A stretch of DNA of 64,000 bases from Diploscapter coronatus (taxonomy: Eukaryota; Nematoda; Chromadorea; Rhabditida; Rhabditidae): contig OZ038423.1 of NCBI GenBank assembly GCA_964036155.1, positions 34,363,249 to 34,427,248 on the forward strand. Reading direction: 5' to 3'. This document shows, piece by piece, positions 33,697 through 47,166 of this stretch (position 1 is its first letter; every line of letters begins with the position of its first letter). Under the pieces are notes generated by a model, which was not told where the DNA came from, did not search any database, and saw only the letters and a list, made by a program, of their open reading frames with translations. A program made the translations under genes and the position numbers.

Positions 33697-36600
33697 TCAG
33701 AATTCCTCGAAGTCCAAATCGCATTCGTGGACTTCGCCGGTCGTGAAGTTGTCGAATGGAGGAAACGAGTCGAAGTTGGAGGTGTCTGTTGTTGATTTCA
33801 CCTGAAAAATGGACATTAGTGACGATGAAAAGAATATTTCGGAAGTTTAGAACCAAAGAAATCATGAAATTATAAAAAGAAAAGTTCAATTTCTATCATT
33901 TTCAAGAATATGCTCACCGTAGGCAAATAGGATGGCTTCATTTGGAGTTTCTTGAAGGCGGCGAAGTCGAATCCCTCGAACCAGGAGTGGTTTCTGATCT
34001 CGTCGACATTCGCGTAGCCGATACGCTCTGTCGCCTCGAACTTGCACACCGACAGAATCAAATCCACCACTTCTTTTGACATGTACCTGAAAGGGGGAAA
34101 ATCAATAATTCATCTTCCAATTTTCTGTGAAAATCAAAGTAATTTTGAGATTCAGTAAGAATGGTTTTTACCTAGGCCAAGCCCAGGATGCGAATCCCTT
34201 GATGACAGCATTGTAGGTGATCATAGGGTCAGGACTCGAGAAAGGAGGCGATCCAGTCAGCAGCTCGTAGTTGAACACGCCCAACGCCCAGATGTCCACT
34301 CCCATGTCGTGGCCCTTGTTCAGCACTATTTCAGGGGCCACTTAAATCACATCGATCAATAAAAGTCTCTGGCTAAAAGCTTGCTGGCCGATTGGATTTG
34401 ATATAATAAGAGCTTCCACGTGATATCTCGAGTTATGCATTTTTCAAAGAAATAGTTCCGTACCGTATTCTGCAGTGCCACAAAATGTCCATGTCTTGGC
34501 TGCCTTCAACTTCTTGGTGAATCCGAAATCGACGAGTTTCGGATATCCGCTTCTGTCCAACAGCATGTTTTCGGGCTTTAGATCTCGGTAGACGTAGCCT
34601 TTCTGGAAAAAATCGACTTGATCTGTATCAATTTCACATTTGTTTACCTTATGAAGGTAATCCAAAGCTTCGAGTGCGCCAGCGCAATAAAACCGTGACA
34701 TGTTTTCGTCGAAGCGGCCTCTGAAAATCACGAAATTGTGAAATTCTGATGAATTTCTAATTCCTACTTTTTCCTTAATATTGTCCAGATCTCACCACCG
34801 AGACAGGGCTCAAGCAACATGTAGATGCGCTCATTGTCACGGAAAGTTCGGTACAATCTGAAATTCAAAAGTTAAAAAAGATGCTTAGAGAATATTTCTT
34901 ACTTGACAATGAAAGGGCAGTCTGAGTTGAGGAGGATTTTCCTTTCAGCAACCACGTGGTTGACCTGTTTCGTTTCCACAATGTGAGCTTTCTGCATTAC
35001 CTGAATTCAAACAATTCTTTTAAAAATGCTTCTTTCAGTTTACCTTCAGCGCGAATGTCTTTCCATTGGGTGCCTGAACGAGTTCGACTCTGCCGAATCC
35101 ACCGACTCCTAGCGTGTTGACCGTGTGCAGGTCTGACAGCTCCAGGCCGACTGTCTCATCGTTGTCCTTGCTGCAAATCAAGCAATTAGTTCGATATTTC
35201 AACAATCTATCCGAAAAGCAACAAAATGGCGGCATGGAGATGTTCTTTAGGTAATCGCCATCTTGAACTTCCTAACTATTCATGCCGTCATCTTGAAACT
35301 ACCTAAATCTGCCCTACTTGGGTCGTTTCTTGCGGCAACTCGAAATCAGCACAGAAACGGTAATTTCCGCAACCATCGCAACTCGAAACCAAGCAAAAGA
35401 AAATCGAAGTCGAAAACTAGCGGCTTTTCGCGGTTTCTATGAATTCGCGCTCCAATTCAGCAGACCACTTGTTCTCATTCATCATCGCTTTTTTTATTTT
35501 CGCAATTTTTCATCTCTAATTCGGTGCTAATTACTGCAATCGCAAGTCCTGCTCATGAAGACTTTGGTCGAGTTGCGCTTCTTCGATCTGCTTTTTCTTC
35601 AGCAATTTAATCTTCATTCATTTTCTAAAATAGCTGGATTTGTATTGCTGTTTAGGCCAATATTTTGATCACACAGCATATTGTAATCAGCCAATTCTCC
35701 TGCGCATCTCATCTCTTGTTTTCCCTAATCGTCATATTTTTAAACGCGTCGCACTTTTTCCTACTAAATTCTCGTGAATTTCGGCGTTATTTTTATTCGA
35801 TTATCGCTTTATTGCGATCACGTATTATCTTAACAAGAACGACATTCACTAGCGCATATCCGCTGCCTCATTAAAATGCGCCAATTTTCATCAAGATTTT
35901 TTCTACGGTTTAATTGATTTTTTCCTAGCTAAAATAAAGTATAACTCAACTATAGTTTTGTCAAGAATTTCAGGCGGTGTCAAATTAATTGCCCTGTTTT
36001 GTCTCGGTCCCGGAATAGTTTCATTCCTTCTCTCCCAATTTACATGTCTGCATCATTTATTTTGGTTTCTTGATTTCTGATTTTGTGTATCTGATTCTAC
36101 GTTTTCTTCTCGCTTTTGCAGGGTTGGCGAGTGTATGCACGATTGCATATTAGGCAGGGAAACAAATAGAGGAAGAAGAGGTGAAAGAAGCGGGGAGGAA
36201 TTAGGTGATACGAGAATTGTAGCAGTAGGAAGGTCAATGGCAGATAATTTTTGAAGTTATCGTTTTCCTTGATTTTGCTGCTAAACTAGACATCGAAAAG
36301 ATCAAAGGTGTTAAAGCTCAGTTTCACTAGGTCTATCTTCATTCGGGTGAAAATTGGGAAATTGTTAGAATTTATAGATAATAACTTGAAAATCTAAATT
36401 AACAAAGATTAATTAGTGATTTTTTGTCTGTATTACTATATCCTCGGAATGTGTGATTCATTCTGTATCTGATCACGATTTCCATTTCTCTGCATACTTT
36501 CCCCTCTCCATTTCCTCTCTATTTCCTCTGAGTCGTCCTGTCTGTGCTCAGCTCGGTTTTTCAGCTTCTTGCAGTATCAGAAAGCAACGGGGCGCAATCA

Positions 36601-39600
36601 CTCTGTCGAGATTATCAGCGAAAGAGAAGAGAGGGATGAGAAGCAGGGACAAATAAAAAGAGGAGTCAGGCCGTAAGGACTTTGGTCTGGCCCTTAGGAG
36701 CACGTGAATTGCAGGAGGAAGAATGGAGAGATTGGAAGAGAGCAGAGAAGCAGAGTAGTGGTCAGAGTGGCTATTTGCTGCTGTGCAGCACGAGACTTTT
36801 ACGAATTCTCTCAGCTTTGTTGATTTCGTGCAGCTCTTCCCTGCTTCTCATTCCATTGCAATAATTGATGCTCTATACAGTTTTCCCTCCCTCACTCATT
36901 TTGTTGTACAGTGGATCTTCTTCGAGCAATTTCATCCCTCTTCTCAATTTTCCAAGCAGCCCTCAGAGAACGATCAAATGTGTGACCGCCTGCCACAAAC
37001 AAAAACACTTCACTTGAACTATTAGCACTCATCGCCGTCACCCGAGTTGATCAAAATGATAACCGGATTTCTTATTTTTTGCGAACCGATTTGTTTTCGA
37101 GACCCAAGTAGTGCAGGCACTTTTTCTCTACCTATTCTAACTTATCACTTCACCTACTGCCTATAACCTACCTTATGACCGGTTTTATCTCATCATCCAA
37201 ATCTGTAGTGTCAAGGGCCTTACAAAGTTGATCTACATGCATTTTGAGGAGAGTAATTGGTCCTAGGTCAGCTGCGAATGATTGAATTTGTGAGGAGAAT
37301 CTGAAAGCATCTGTCCAGAGGATCAGTCGATCGAAAAGAGGTTATTTGAATGAGAACAGAATCACATTGCACTGATTTGATATTCGATAGCCCATTTATA
37401 GGGAAGAAAACAGACTGATCTATGTATGAAATATCAAAGCAAGGCTGCATGAAACTAGTGACTGGCACCGATATGACACGTGCCCATCTTTAAAGATTCA
37501 AAGAGGTAGAGATATCGACCAGAAAAAGAAGCAAATTTACGATGTTGATGCGAAAGAACGATTTGATTATAGCTGACTGATTGCTGAAGACTGTCATCTT
37601 TAAAAACAACGCTCTGTTACGGTGATGGAAACGAGTTTCTCAAGGAGGTCTTTGAAGAAGAAAGAGACAGATCGATATTCCGAAAGATGACTGAATTCAG
37701 CATCGAGAGAAATTAGGAAAATTGAAGATAATTCGAGAAAGATGGGCAAAGTTGACAGAAGATACGAATCCAGTGAGGAAGCGCTCAGAGGGGTGACAAT
37801 AGAGAGGGAATGAGGAGACAGGGAAGAAATGCGTGTAGAATCAGAGAAAAGCTGAAGGGCGGAGAAGTGGGCGTGGCTTCGAGAAGAATAGAGAAAGACT
37901 GATTGTGCACGTTGAATGTTGAATGTGGAAGGAGAACGCGAATGATACACAAATAGATGGGGCGGGGCCAAGGGCAATAGCACATTCACGTGCCTTCGAA
38001 TGCACATGGATGAAGCTGGGGGATATTGAGCCGACAGACAATCGTACAAAATTGATCGAATTTTGAAAGTCAAACAAATTTAGTTGACTGTCGCCCCTCC
38101 GATGCACTTTGTGATAAAAGATAATCATATCTGCCTTCTCCCATCTCCTCCACTCGGGTCTATCAATAACACAATTGGAAGAGAATAAGGAGCAGGCCAA
38201 ATCCAAAAAGTGAAATTGACACGGCATTTTTACGGAGGAAGGACAAAGAAATTTTGGAAATACGCACGAGAGAAATTTAAATACAAACTGATAAATAAAA
38301 GTCGGACAATGGCAGATCGATAGAATGAATGGCATTTTAGAAATGAAAGTAGGAAAGAATGAAACTGATGAAATCATCGATTCACACATTATGTGCAAGT
38401 TGTAGATGCAAGTGGTGGCTTTTATAACAATTTGTACTCAAAATGATAGCGAAGTGACGCGCAATGCACTCAGAATAATAAATAACAGAGAATCAAAGCC
38501 CATTGACAGTTTGGAAGAGTGAAGAGTCAAGAGATCAACTATCCAAATGACTATGCAATTGCATCCTCTGTTTCGTTTATTAACATCAATACTGACCTGC
38601 TATTAGACACTTCTTCAAACTGATAATCGTCTCCGGGCCCGATCTGTTTCATTTCCACTCCATTACTGTAGATCACTGCCTGAAAATGATCTTCTTTACA
38701 GTTCATTTCGTAAAAAGACTAGAAATTTTCCTTGTGTTATGTCGTTTTTCATTTCTGTTGAATATTTCATGACGTGATGTAATTTGATTGAACTTTACAG
38801 AGCACCCTATAGTATGATTTGCATTTCAATTTCGAAAGGTTTTCGTGAAAAACACATGCGAACATCTGATGCAATGAGAGTTGAAATTGCGAGTTGTCAG
38901 ATGTTTGTCACTGCTGCTGCTGCTATTTCATTCAATCGATGGTTCATATCAACAGTTGACGCGAATATCTCTCTGATTTCAAAAATCGATATTTGGATTT
39001 GTTGGTTAGTTTTTATCTGAGGACTGCCTGAGGAATCAGCTGAGAATATATGTGAGGGGGGTGGAGGAACGTCTCTGTCTCGATCAACAATCTGTGTGTA
39101 CTCATCGACTCTTTGCTCAGTGAATCTGAAGAATCATAAGGAGAAGAAGAAGACGCCTCGAGGGCAGAGCCGTGCTGCACTTCATTCCCTCATTCTGTTC
39201 ATTTCCCTTCCTCCAACCGGCTTCATTCCTCCTGCTTGATTCTTTACATAGCAGCTCTTCATCCCATTTCTTCACCAGATCTGCTTCTCACGTGTCGATC
39301 ACATGCCCGTTTCCAGTGAAACTCCGTTTTGTCTTCGTCTTCTGTATTTGAGGACACAAAACGCGGCGACTAATCGAATCAACCCTGCACGTGGCCCTGT
39401 GGCTAATCGCTTCGCAGTCCGATACAACCGAAGGTATAGCTGCAGTCAATCAGTTTACATCAGAGGAAACGAATTGTATGGCTGAATCGATTGGTCTATA
39501 CTATCGATTGTCCCCTCTTGAAAATCAACTTATTTTAGTCAAATGTGCTGATACTAATAAAAAATGGATACATTTTCCGGAAAGCTGAAAGCTGATGGTT

Positions 39601-42600
39601 TCCAAGAAGCGATCGATTGAAATATGATGTGACTCTTTGAAATGACTAGACGACAGAGACAAAGGGCTCTTTGACTGTTGTTGTTGATGATGAGTTGAAA
39701 GAGATGTTGGTCACCTGAGATGCAGAGATGAAAAGATAAACAGAATGGGGTGAGGTTTGAGAAGAATCGCTAGAAGTTAACAATCAGTCAGCAAAAATCG
39801 ATAAGTGATGAGGAACAGACAGTTTGACTATGATTATCACATATCACGTGATCAACATATTGAATCTATGATGAAATGGCGGATTTTCGTAAACATCAAC
39901 AATTCTAAAGAAAACTCTGAACTTTCAAAGATCATGTTTGTTTTATCATTTCTAAAAAGAAAATTTCCTTCTACCTATAAATGTGGGAAGCATAAAATTC
40001 CGATTCAACAATGTCTGTTTACAAACAGACACATAAACGAATCAAATCAAACCAATCAATCTATTTCTATTTCGGATAATTCATTCAGTTTCGAGGGTAT
40101 TTTTAACCTACCATTTCCGGCGCTATTTTTTAAATATCAATCCGCATTAGTTGATTACCGTTGATCGTGTTACCTACATTGATCTATCATTTTCATTTAT
40201 CGCACTGATTGAAAGAATACTGATCGTGATATTTTATAAGTGATTGAAATATCAATTACGTTACACAGAAAAAGAAAGACAACAATGATCAATTGATTAA
40301 CGCGCTAATTTAATTGATAATTTCATGATGCCAATTTTCAGGTCTCTGCAATTTTTACTATTTTTAAATTTTTTATACGAGTGAAATTTCTAAGCCTAAA
40401 ATTGCTAATGAAAGTCATGATAAGGGCGGTCTAGTAGAAATGCTTTTAATGGTCAGACAAATTTAAATGTGGTCTATCGATCTCACAAATTTGTGCCTAT
40501 CAATGTGCTGTTCACCAGAAAAAGTACGAATTATCAGTGAACTATTCGAGTCTCGAGACCTCGGACTTCGATTTATCTAAGAAATCGCTGAATTGTTGAG
40601 AGACTATGTGGAAAAATGGAATCATGTGCTTCGTTCTGATAACGTTCGTTCCTTTCCCGAAAAAGCAGAGGAATTCATTTCTCTACACGAAGGCTCGTCG
40701 ATACTTTGACCCCTTTTTCATTTATTTCCTTAACGTACTAATCCGATTTGGTTTTGGTTCCTCTTATTTTTTCCTTTCTCTCTTTATTATCAGTGCCTCC
40801 ACATTTCGCCTTTTTTCCTTTCTCACTATTAATTTTTCATCAATTATCTATTTTCTCGATGCAATTCTATAAACGTTGAATTCTATTTTGAACCTCTTCC
40901 CATTAGTTCTGCATTCACATGAAACGACTCAATGACCCGCCCTACTGAAATGCAAAAAGGAAGGAGGATGCGAGGAAAATAGCGTTAAACAACAGCGAAA
41001 CTTCGACTGATAAATTTCGTATCCACCGACGAATGATCGAGGGAGCGCTAAGCAAAGTGTAAAGGAGACAAAGTACGCGCGAATTGTGCTCGTTCTCTGC
41101 TGCATTTCGAAAGAATAAGCTAGAATATGACTGTTATGCTGAAAACTCGGGTGCAGCTACACTGATTGGAGTGCAGGTGCACCTGAATTGCACCTGAATG
41201 AAACGAGCATTGTGACGTAAACAGACGATAAGAGGAAAAGCATGCAACACACATTTTGTCTTCTTCTCTTCAACCTGCTATTTCCTTATCGATTACGATC
41301 ACTTTATCAGCCATTTACTATCACTTATCATCACCAGTCAATTATTCGATTCTCGTGACTCGACTTATCGAAAAATTCAAAGAACTCTTACCAAGAAAAA
41401 TGAAACCAGTCCATTCAGCCACTCACCATTCAACAGTCAAAATTAAAGATGTCAATATTGATATGCTATGAATTCAACGATGCAATTGATTGTTGATGGA
41501 GATATAAATATCACGGGATAAAAATAACGTGACTGATTTTTGAAATTATCAATTTGCAAGGTAAATATCAAAAATTCTGCAACAGATGCTAGTCTGTATC
41601 AGTTGATCAATGTAAAAATATCAACACTTGTATGCTATCGAACTGATTAAGTTTAGACCAAAATATATTTCGCTGAACATTGACATCATACTAGTTTCAA
41701 GTAATGAATTAGTGACTTGTACTGGTTAAAGTATCATGTGTTGTGAAGGTGCAGTACTTTCAATTCTTTGTTGTAGTTATCGAATATCGAAATGAGTCAT
41801 ACCTCTCCTTTCGTGATGAGATAGACATATTGCGGCCGGATTTTGAGCATTCGGCCAGAGTCGATTGTCATCTCAGCACACACTTCAGAAAGCCGATTCA
41901 GAGTCGTGTTGCCATAGTGTCCAAACCTCTTCGACCTGAAAAGTTATGTGAAAGTTAATTCTGGAAAAAAGATCATAAGGTCATTTCTATCAGAGATCTA
42001 CGAAATTCAACTTAAACTTTTAAATGATTTCAACTTCGAGATTTTTAGCGATTTCTGCTTGGACTTCGAAAATTTTAGAAATGAAACTTTATCTTCGAGT
42101 AGGAATTGGTTGAAGTTTTGAAGATTTCGATACTTTTCAAGAGAATCTGCTTTCAGCATACACTTATCTTCGAAAGAAATTGCCTGGTTTTGGTGCCAAC
42201 GTTCATTTTTACGCTCATTTATTGCATTATTGATAATTTTTTGGGTTAAACCCATCTATGTTTAAGAAAAACTTCGACTTGGCGTTGTTTTTTATCAACT
42301 ACAACTTCGGTTTCGACTTCGGGGAGTTTAAAATGAAAACTTCGTGCTCCCTGACTTGCACTTTGGGGAATTCTAAATTCCGAAGAACAAATTTCAGGAA
42401 ATGTGCGCTAATGTTTTCAGGTTTTTATCTGAACCCATACCATTTCAAATGTCTTTTGTGACTTGCTGTAGTCTCTCTTGCCGTTTCGATCATGATGGAG
42501 CAGAATACTTTTCTCTCGATTGCCCAGAGATAGCAATGTTGGATTGCTGAAATTGCATATTTCGCAATTCACTATTTCGATTATTTTTACCCCTCACAGA

Positions 42601-45600
42601 CGCAGTTCTTTCAGCCTGATGAAGTATTGCCAACTCTCCGAACACTCCCGATTTCATAGTTCTCACGAATCGGTTGTCCTTTGAAACCTGCACACTGCCT
42701 TCTGAAATTGCTAACTTGTTAAATATAAAAAAAAAAAAAACGTGTGTGTGTGTGAAGTGATTTTTTAGTTTCAAAAAGCAAACAAATGCTCAAATAGTAC
42801 ATTTTGGGTGTGTATCAAGTTTCAGTTAAGGTTGCATTGAGTCTATCGATGTTTTACCGAAATTGCGAAATTTCATAAATCAGGATTGCTAACACATTCT
42901 CAAGATTCGATAATTCGCATTTCCGAGCTGAGAGTTAGATAATTTACGAGACAATTTCGAACTTACCCTGTATGACATACATAATCGACCCAAGATCTCC
43001 TTGTCTGATGATAACTGCTCCAGGAGGTACCTGAATTTAATATCTTTTATAAGCCTAGATAAGATTAAGGCGTCCAGAATTTTAATTTTGAAAGACTCGG
43101 AATCGGAATTCCTCACACCCTTTTCTAGGATACTAAATACCTCAATCGGATACATGGCTGCTGCAATTCTCTGGATTTGGGTGGTGCTCAGATTGCTGAG
43201 GAAAGAGTTTGATCGGAGAGCATGTTCGATTGTTTGAAGGGCTCTAAAGTTATTATACACTATAGAAATATAGCTATTTTTAGGATAGGACTTGATCAAA
43301 GTATCAAATGAAAATGTGTCTAACGTGATCATTAATTATGAATCATTTTCTGCTAATTCGTTCATTTGCAGATAGTATCTTCAAGCGAATATGTCAAAGC
43401 GCGTTTCGAAGTAAATTTTGCGAAGAAAAAAATCGCAAAATTCATCACTCAAAATGAACACATTTCCATGAATGAAATATTGTTTGTGCGCAGGTATTTT
43501 AACCTATTTTTGCACAGGACTATTTCATCAGGTTTATCGTCGATCTGCACTAGGTCTTCTATAACATTTTAGGTTTGAAGGGTATTTCCTTCCTAAATTC
43601 CCTATTTAAAATTATCACGCTTCTACCAAAAATGCATCTTGCAAGGGGCGGAGCTTGAGGACTCTAATTTGCAGAGACTCACTTATTCTTCTGCGAATCA
43701 AACTTTTCCCATTGTGTTTTGGTATTGCTCATTTCGTCAATAGATCTTTCCAATAACTAAACCACTTGTTTATTCTCATTTCCGCTTGAAAATATTTGTC
43801 TATAATCTCGGATTTCATTGAATTATTTTGATTGCGAAACTCCCTTCGAGGTTAGAGGAAGTCTTCCAAAGAACCTCCAGACCACAGAGGACTCATTCAG
43901 ATTTGGGAAGCACGTCAGCGGCTGACCAAGCTACTAATTCCGGAGAATCGCTAAGTAACTGTCTCTTCCATTAAATTCTCCATTCATCTTTATTTAACTC
44001 AATCTTTCCTCTTCTCCATCGTTTTCAGTTTCCATTTCTAATTTCTATTAGCTTTAGAGATCAAACTGGTTTGCTTCAAATAAAAACGATAAATGCTCAT
44101 AATGTATTTCGTAACAGTCAGAACAGACAGACAGACATCCTTTCTTCTTCATCAGATTAAAGTCTCGCTTTATTGTGTCTGTTTTTCTGATTCCTTTGAT
44201 TTTCACTTCTAAGCCATTATTTGTACAAACACAGCTCGTTCCCTTGCAGCGGTAACGAATTGTGGAATCGAATTGCACAAAAACAATCGCACAACTTCCT
44301 AACGCAGTAACAAATTCGACACAAAATACAGCACTTGCAAGGGAAGTGGATGATGGTGATATTTCGAAATATGCACTGAAAAATGTGAAATATAAATCAT
44401 TTGATTAGTTCATAAGTGAATTTTGATTTACAGCTAATCTATTTAGAAGGGAAAGCCGACCTTCCTAAAATAGCGCCAGATTGGTGAAAGATGCGCAATG
44501 ATGTATCGAACATGAGAATATGTAATACTGGAATTGGAAGAACAATAAACGCATAATTGAGGTTCTCACGATTATAAGCATGATAACATATTTGCACCTT
44601 ACATAATTTCCCGCAATATCATATGCAAATTTTTAGTAGTGTAAATGCTTGAGTCATTTGAATTCTCCCACAACTTTATCTCATGTACGATCAACTGATC
44701 ATCTCCTCTATCATAACACAGACACCCAGATGTAAAAGCCCTGCTTGAGACAGAAGTGAGGAGGGAAAGATAAGTCCTATCTGATGACCCAGTCCCTAGG
44801 TTTCCCCTTTTACTCTGACTCTCATTGTAGTCCTCATGTTAGCCTCTAATGTCTTATCAGTTATCCTAAACCAACATGCTTTTATCCTGTAAACGCTTCT
44901 ACACATCCCTAAGAAACGACCAAGTGTTAACTGCAGTGACGATGCAAAAATGCTGCTAATTTTTATCGTTATTTATCATGAAACGCCTAATTTGAGATAC
45001 AATACTTGCGTGCAAAGAATATAGGTATAGTAATGGTTCAAAATTTTCCAATAATTTTACCTCGGTGGAATGTATCTTTGTGTCCCTCTTCTATGAGCGG
45101 GTCTCGTTTGAAAATTCTCACGACAACGGAGAGCTGTTTTCAGGACGACCATTTTTAGGCTTGAAATGTACTAGACAACAAATACCGTAATCCGAATCAA
45201 GAAGTCGAGAATACGAACACTTTAGAAAAGTCCAATGGGGCCTTCTCTGTATGGGGAGTTTTCTTATGAATGGAAGGAAGGAAGGAGAATAGTTGCACGA
45301 ACAGCTCTATGAGTTCAGTTCGGTATTATCAAACAGTTAGCAGAAATGGGCGGAGTTTGTGTCTCTTTCCTCATTTCTCCTTGCAGCTCTATGCGCAATG
45401 TGCGCATTTGTCCATTCCGCCTCGGGATTACCTGCACTTTTGTGTGCTTTCACGTCTGGTGTTCGCAATGCGCGTTCAATTGCATCATTGTACCGTCCGT
45501 AGGGTCATTTTCTGTCATTCTTGCACTCTTTTCTCACCTTCACTTCTTTTCGTCAATTTGCTCTTTTACCTTTGTACATTCCTTGCAGTTTTTTTCCGCT

Positions 45601-45989
45601 TTGCTTAACTTCTAAAATTCGCCACTGCTGCAAATTCGTTTGGTCTACAAACCGCGCGAGAAAAAGCAGTAATAAAAGGTATTTATGTGGGTGAGAAGTG
45701 GCTTCGATAAGCAGTTTAACCAACAGATAAATAAGAAATAGGTAAATTAAAAGTCAAACACTCACTCGTCACTTTTGACGACAGCAGTTTTGGTGAGGGC
45801 CTGCATATCTGGCTCTGAGGAAACAGCAGTCTTGCGCATCGAAAACTCGTTTTTAAATTTTTGCAATTCCTAAATTTACAACCTCTTCATGGGCGGTTTT
45901 CAACTCAAACAAACCCTTGCCAAATGCGCAATAATTTCATCCCGATCTTCAATGGCTTTGATCAGAGACTCACGACTCATCGTTTCCAT
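33697..45989 (-). CDS. cGMP-dependent protein kinase with degenerate second cyclic-nucleotide domain, 582 aa
   Basis: Sixteen exons on the minus strand: 45915-45989, 45766-45869, 43141-43243, 42967-43030, 42591-42701, 42441-42546, 41803-41935, 38597-38679, 35044-35170, 34903-35000, 34768-34857, 34648-34720, 34464-34602, 34172-34340, 33918-34086, 33697-33801 (1749 nt). A short N-terminal helix precedes a pseudosubstrate-like RKTAVSSEP with Ala at the phosphorylation position (residue 40). CNB-A has an intact phosphate-binding cassette, [16 protein letters not shown] (136-151). CNB-B (about 188-260) is short and lacks that cassette. The kinase domain has GVGGFGRVE (281-289), ALK with Lys302, YRDLKPEN (Asp396), DFG (414-416), [12 protein letters not shown] and the AGC tail TSNFDSFP. 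The family phosphorylates Ser/Thr targets on cGMP binding. Introns at 35171, 38680 and 43244 exceed 2.5 kb and could hold alternative promoters. It resembles nematode EGL-4/PKG-2 proteins. Confidence 0.92.
35171..38596. other. 3.4-kb intron of the protein kinase gene
   Basis: It separates the regulatory exons from the catalytic exons. I see no coding exon that fits in phase. Long minus-strand frames at 37600-38398 (157 and 185 aa) are rich in F, S and L, without domains or splice-aware extension. They are antisense to a purine-rich tract (GGAATGAGGAGACAGGGAAG). The position would suit an internal promoter for a catalytic-only form, but nothing in the sequence proves this. Confidence 0.4.
38680..41802. 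other. 3.1-kb intron of the protein kinase gene
   Basis: Lies between the two exons of the degraded CNB-B domain. No exon or recognisable repeat is visible. The composition is AT-rich with a short palindromic motif around 41150 (GCAGGTGCACCTGAATTGCACCTG). Confidence 0.4.
42721..42760. repeat. Poly-A / (GT)n microsatellite
   Basis: A run of A (13 or more) is followed by (GT)7 within the intron between 42701 and 42967. Confidence 0.8.
43495..43680 (+). repeat. Dispersed repeat family C, copy 1
   Basis: The region contains TTTTTGCACAG, ATTTCATCAGG, TTTAGGTTTGAAGGGTA, TTTCCTTCC, CTTCTACCAAAAATGCATC and TTGCAAGGGGCGGAGCTTG in order. The same blocks occur in reverse orientation at 50550-50740, with about 70-75% identity by eye. 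The copy is intronic to the kinase gene. Confidence 0.6.
43681..45765. other. Remainder of the 2.5-kb kinase intron 2
   Basis: No coding exon fits in phase between 43243 and 45766. The 112-aa and 89-aa frames near 45270-45615 are overlapping C/F-rich reading frames without homology that I can recognise. Confidence 0.4.
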
Positions 45990-47166
45990 TTTAAGCCTGA
46001 AAAATCTCTCAACCAAATAAAGCTTACGAATAAATATCGAAATTCTGAGATATGCAAAATGATCGATAAAAATAACGTAAAGTTGAATATTCTCATGGAT
46101 ACAAATTTCCTGAGAATTGTCTAAAATTGAGATAATGAAAGGCGGCATAATTCTACTGGTAAATATGAAATGAGGGCTGATTGGAATGGCTGAAAGAGGG
46201 TATCATAAAAATATGATAATTGGCTGGAAGAGAAGTGTCGTTGAAAGATGAAGATGAAAAGAGAATGGTGAGCAGGTCTGGGCAAGTGGCTTCGATGCAA
46301 TGATGCAACATGAATGAAAATGGATATGCATAGCAGAAAGGCAGAAAAGAAAGAGGACATGTCCATCCTCGTTATCCTCATGCCAATTTATATCATCGCC
46401 ACAGGGGAATTGACCACACAACAAATCTCAGCCATAGTCGAAAAGAGCGCGGAAAAAAATTCGAAAGAAAACTAATTGCCGCGAAATCAAAGGGTGAAAA
46501 TAATATAACGAACGAATAAAGGAAAGAAGGAAGGAAGGAATGGAGAAAGTGAAGGAATGCGAGAAATTTGCCCGGGAATGGAGAGTGGAGCCACAACAAC
46601 GAATCATTTCCTATGCAATAGACTCTGGGATTGAGACTGAGACTCACTCAGATCGGAAGATGGAAAATAAAGAGGCTGCTAACCATTAGAATGCAGAATG
46701 AAGGGTAGATACAAACACTATGGGAAGTAAAACGAAATAAATAAAATCACGAAAAATGCTATCACTGGGAAATTACATTTGTTTGACACTAATAATAATA
46801 ATAATGCATAAGATTTTTAACCATTGCCAGAGATTTTAGAATTAAAAATTCGAAAAAGACAACATTTCTAATGATTTTTAAATTGTCTTGTAGTAAGATT
46901 TTAAAAAAAACTATTCTATCCTCATTTTTAAATGAATAAATACTGAATGTTCAAATTCATATTGCGATCTTTTGATACTGTGAGTCATAAATTGATGACA
47001 ATGAAGGATAGCAGAGCCTAGTTTTGAGTTCGTGTTTATTTTTCAGTCAGAATGCTGACTTTTCTTAGCAAATGATCTATAAAATCGAATAAATTGATGT
47101 CATCAGACGTGTGTTCTTCCTGAACTGATAACACACAATTCATCCTCCATTTCATAATTCGCAAAC
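45990..47166. promoter_or_regulatory. Divergent upstream region of the kinase and the membrane-protein gene
   Basis: The kinase starts leftward at 45989 and the membrane protein rightward at 47167. A TTTTTCAG acceptor about 8 bases before the kinase ATG suggests a 5' leader exon or trans-splicing. The region includes a purine-rich tract (46440-46660, with GGAAGGAAGGAATGG) and (AAT)n near 46790. No gene is visible. Confidence 0.35.

Noticed and set aside
37600..38398. Minus-strand frames of 157 and 185 aa in the kinase intron
   Set aside because: F/S/L-rich low-complexity products of the complement of a purine-rich tract. They overlap in two frames, have no domain or splice extension, and lie wholly inside an intron.
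45270..45615. 112-aa and 89-aa overlapping frames with cysteines
   Set aside because: Two frames overlap the same DNA, both biased to C, F and S from pyrimidine-rich sequence. They lie in a kinase intron with no coding evidence.
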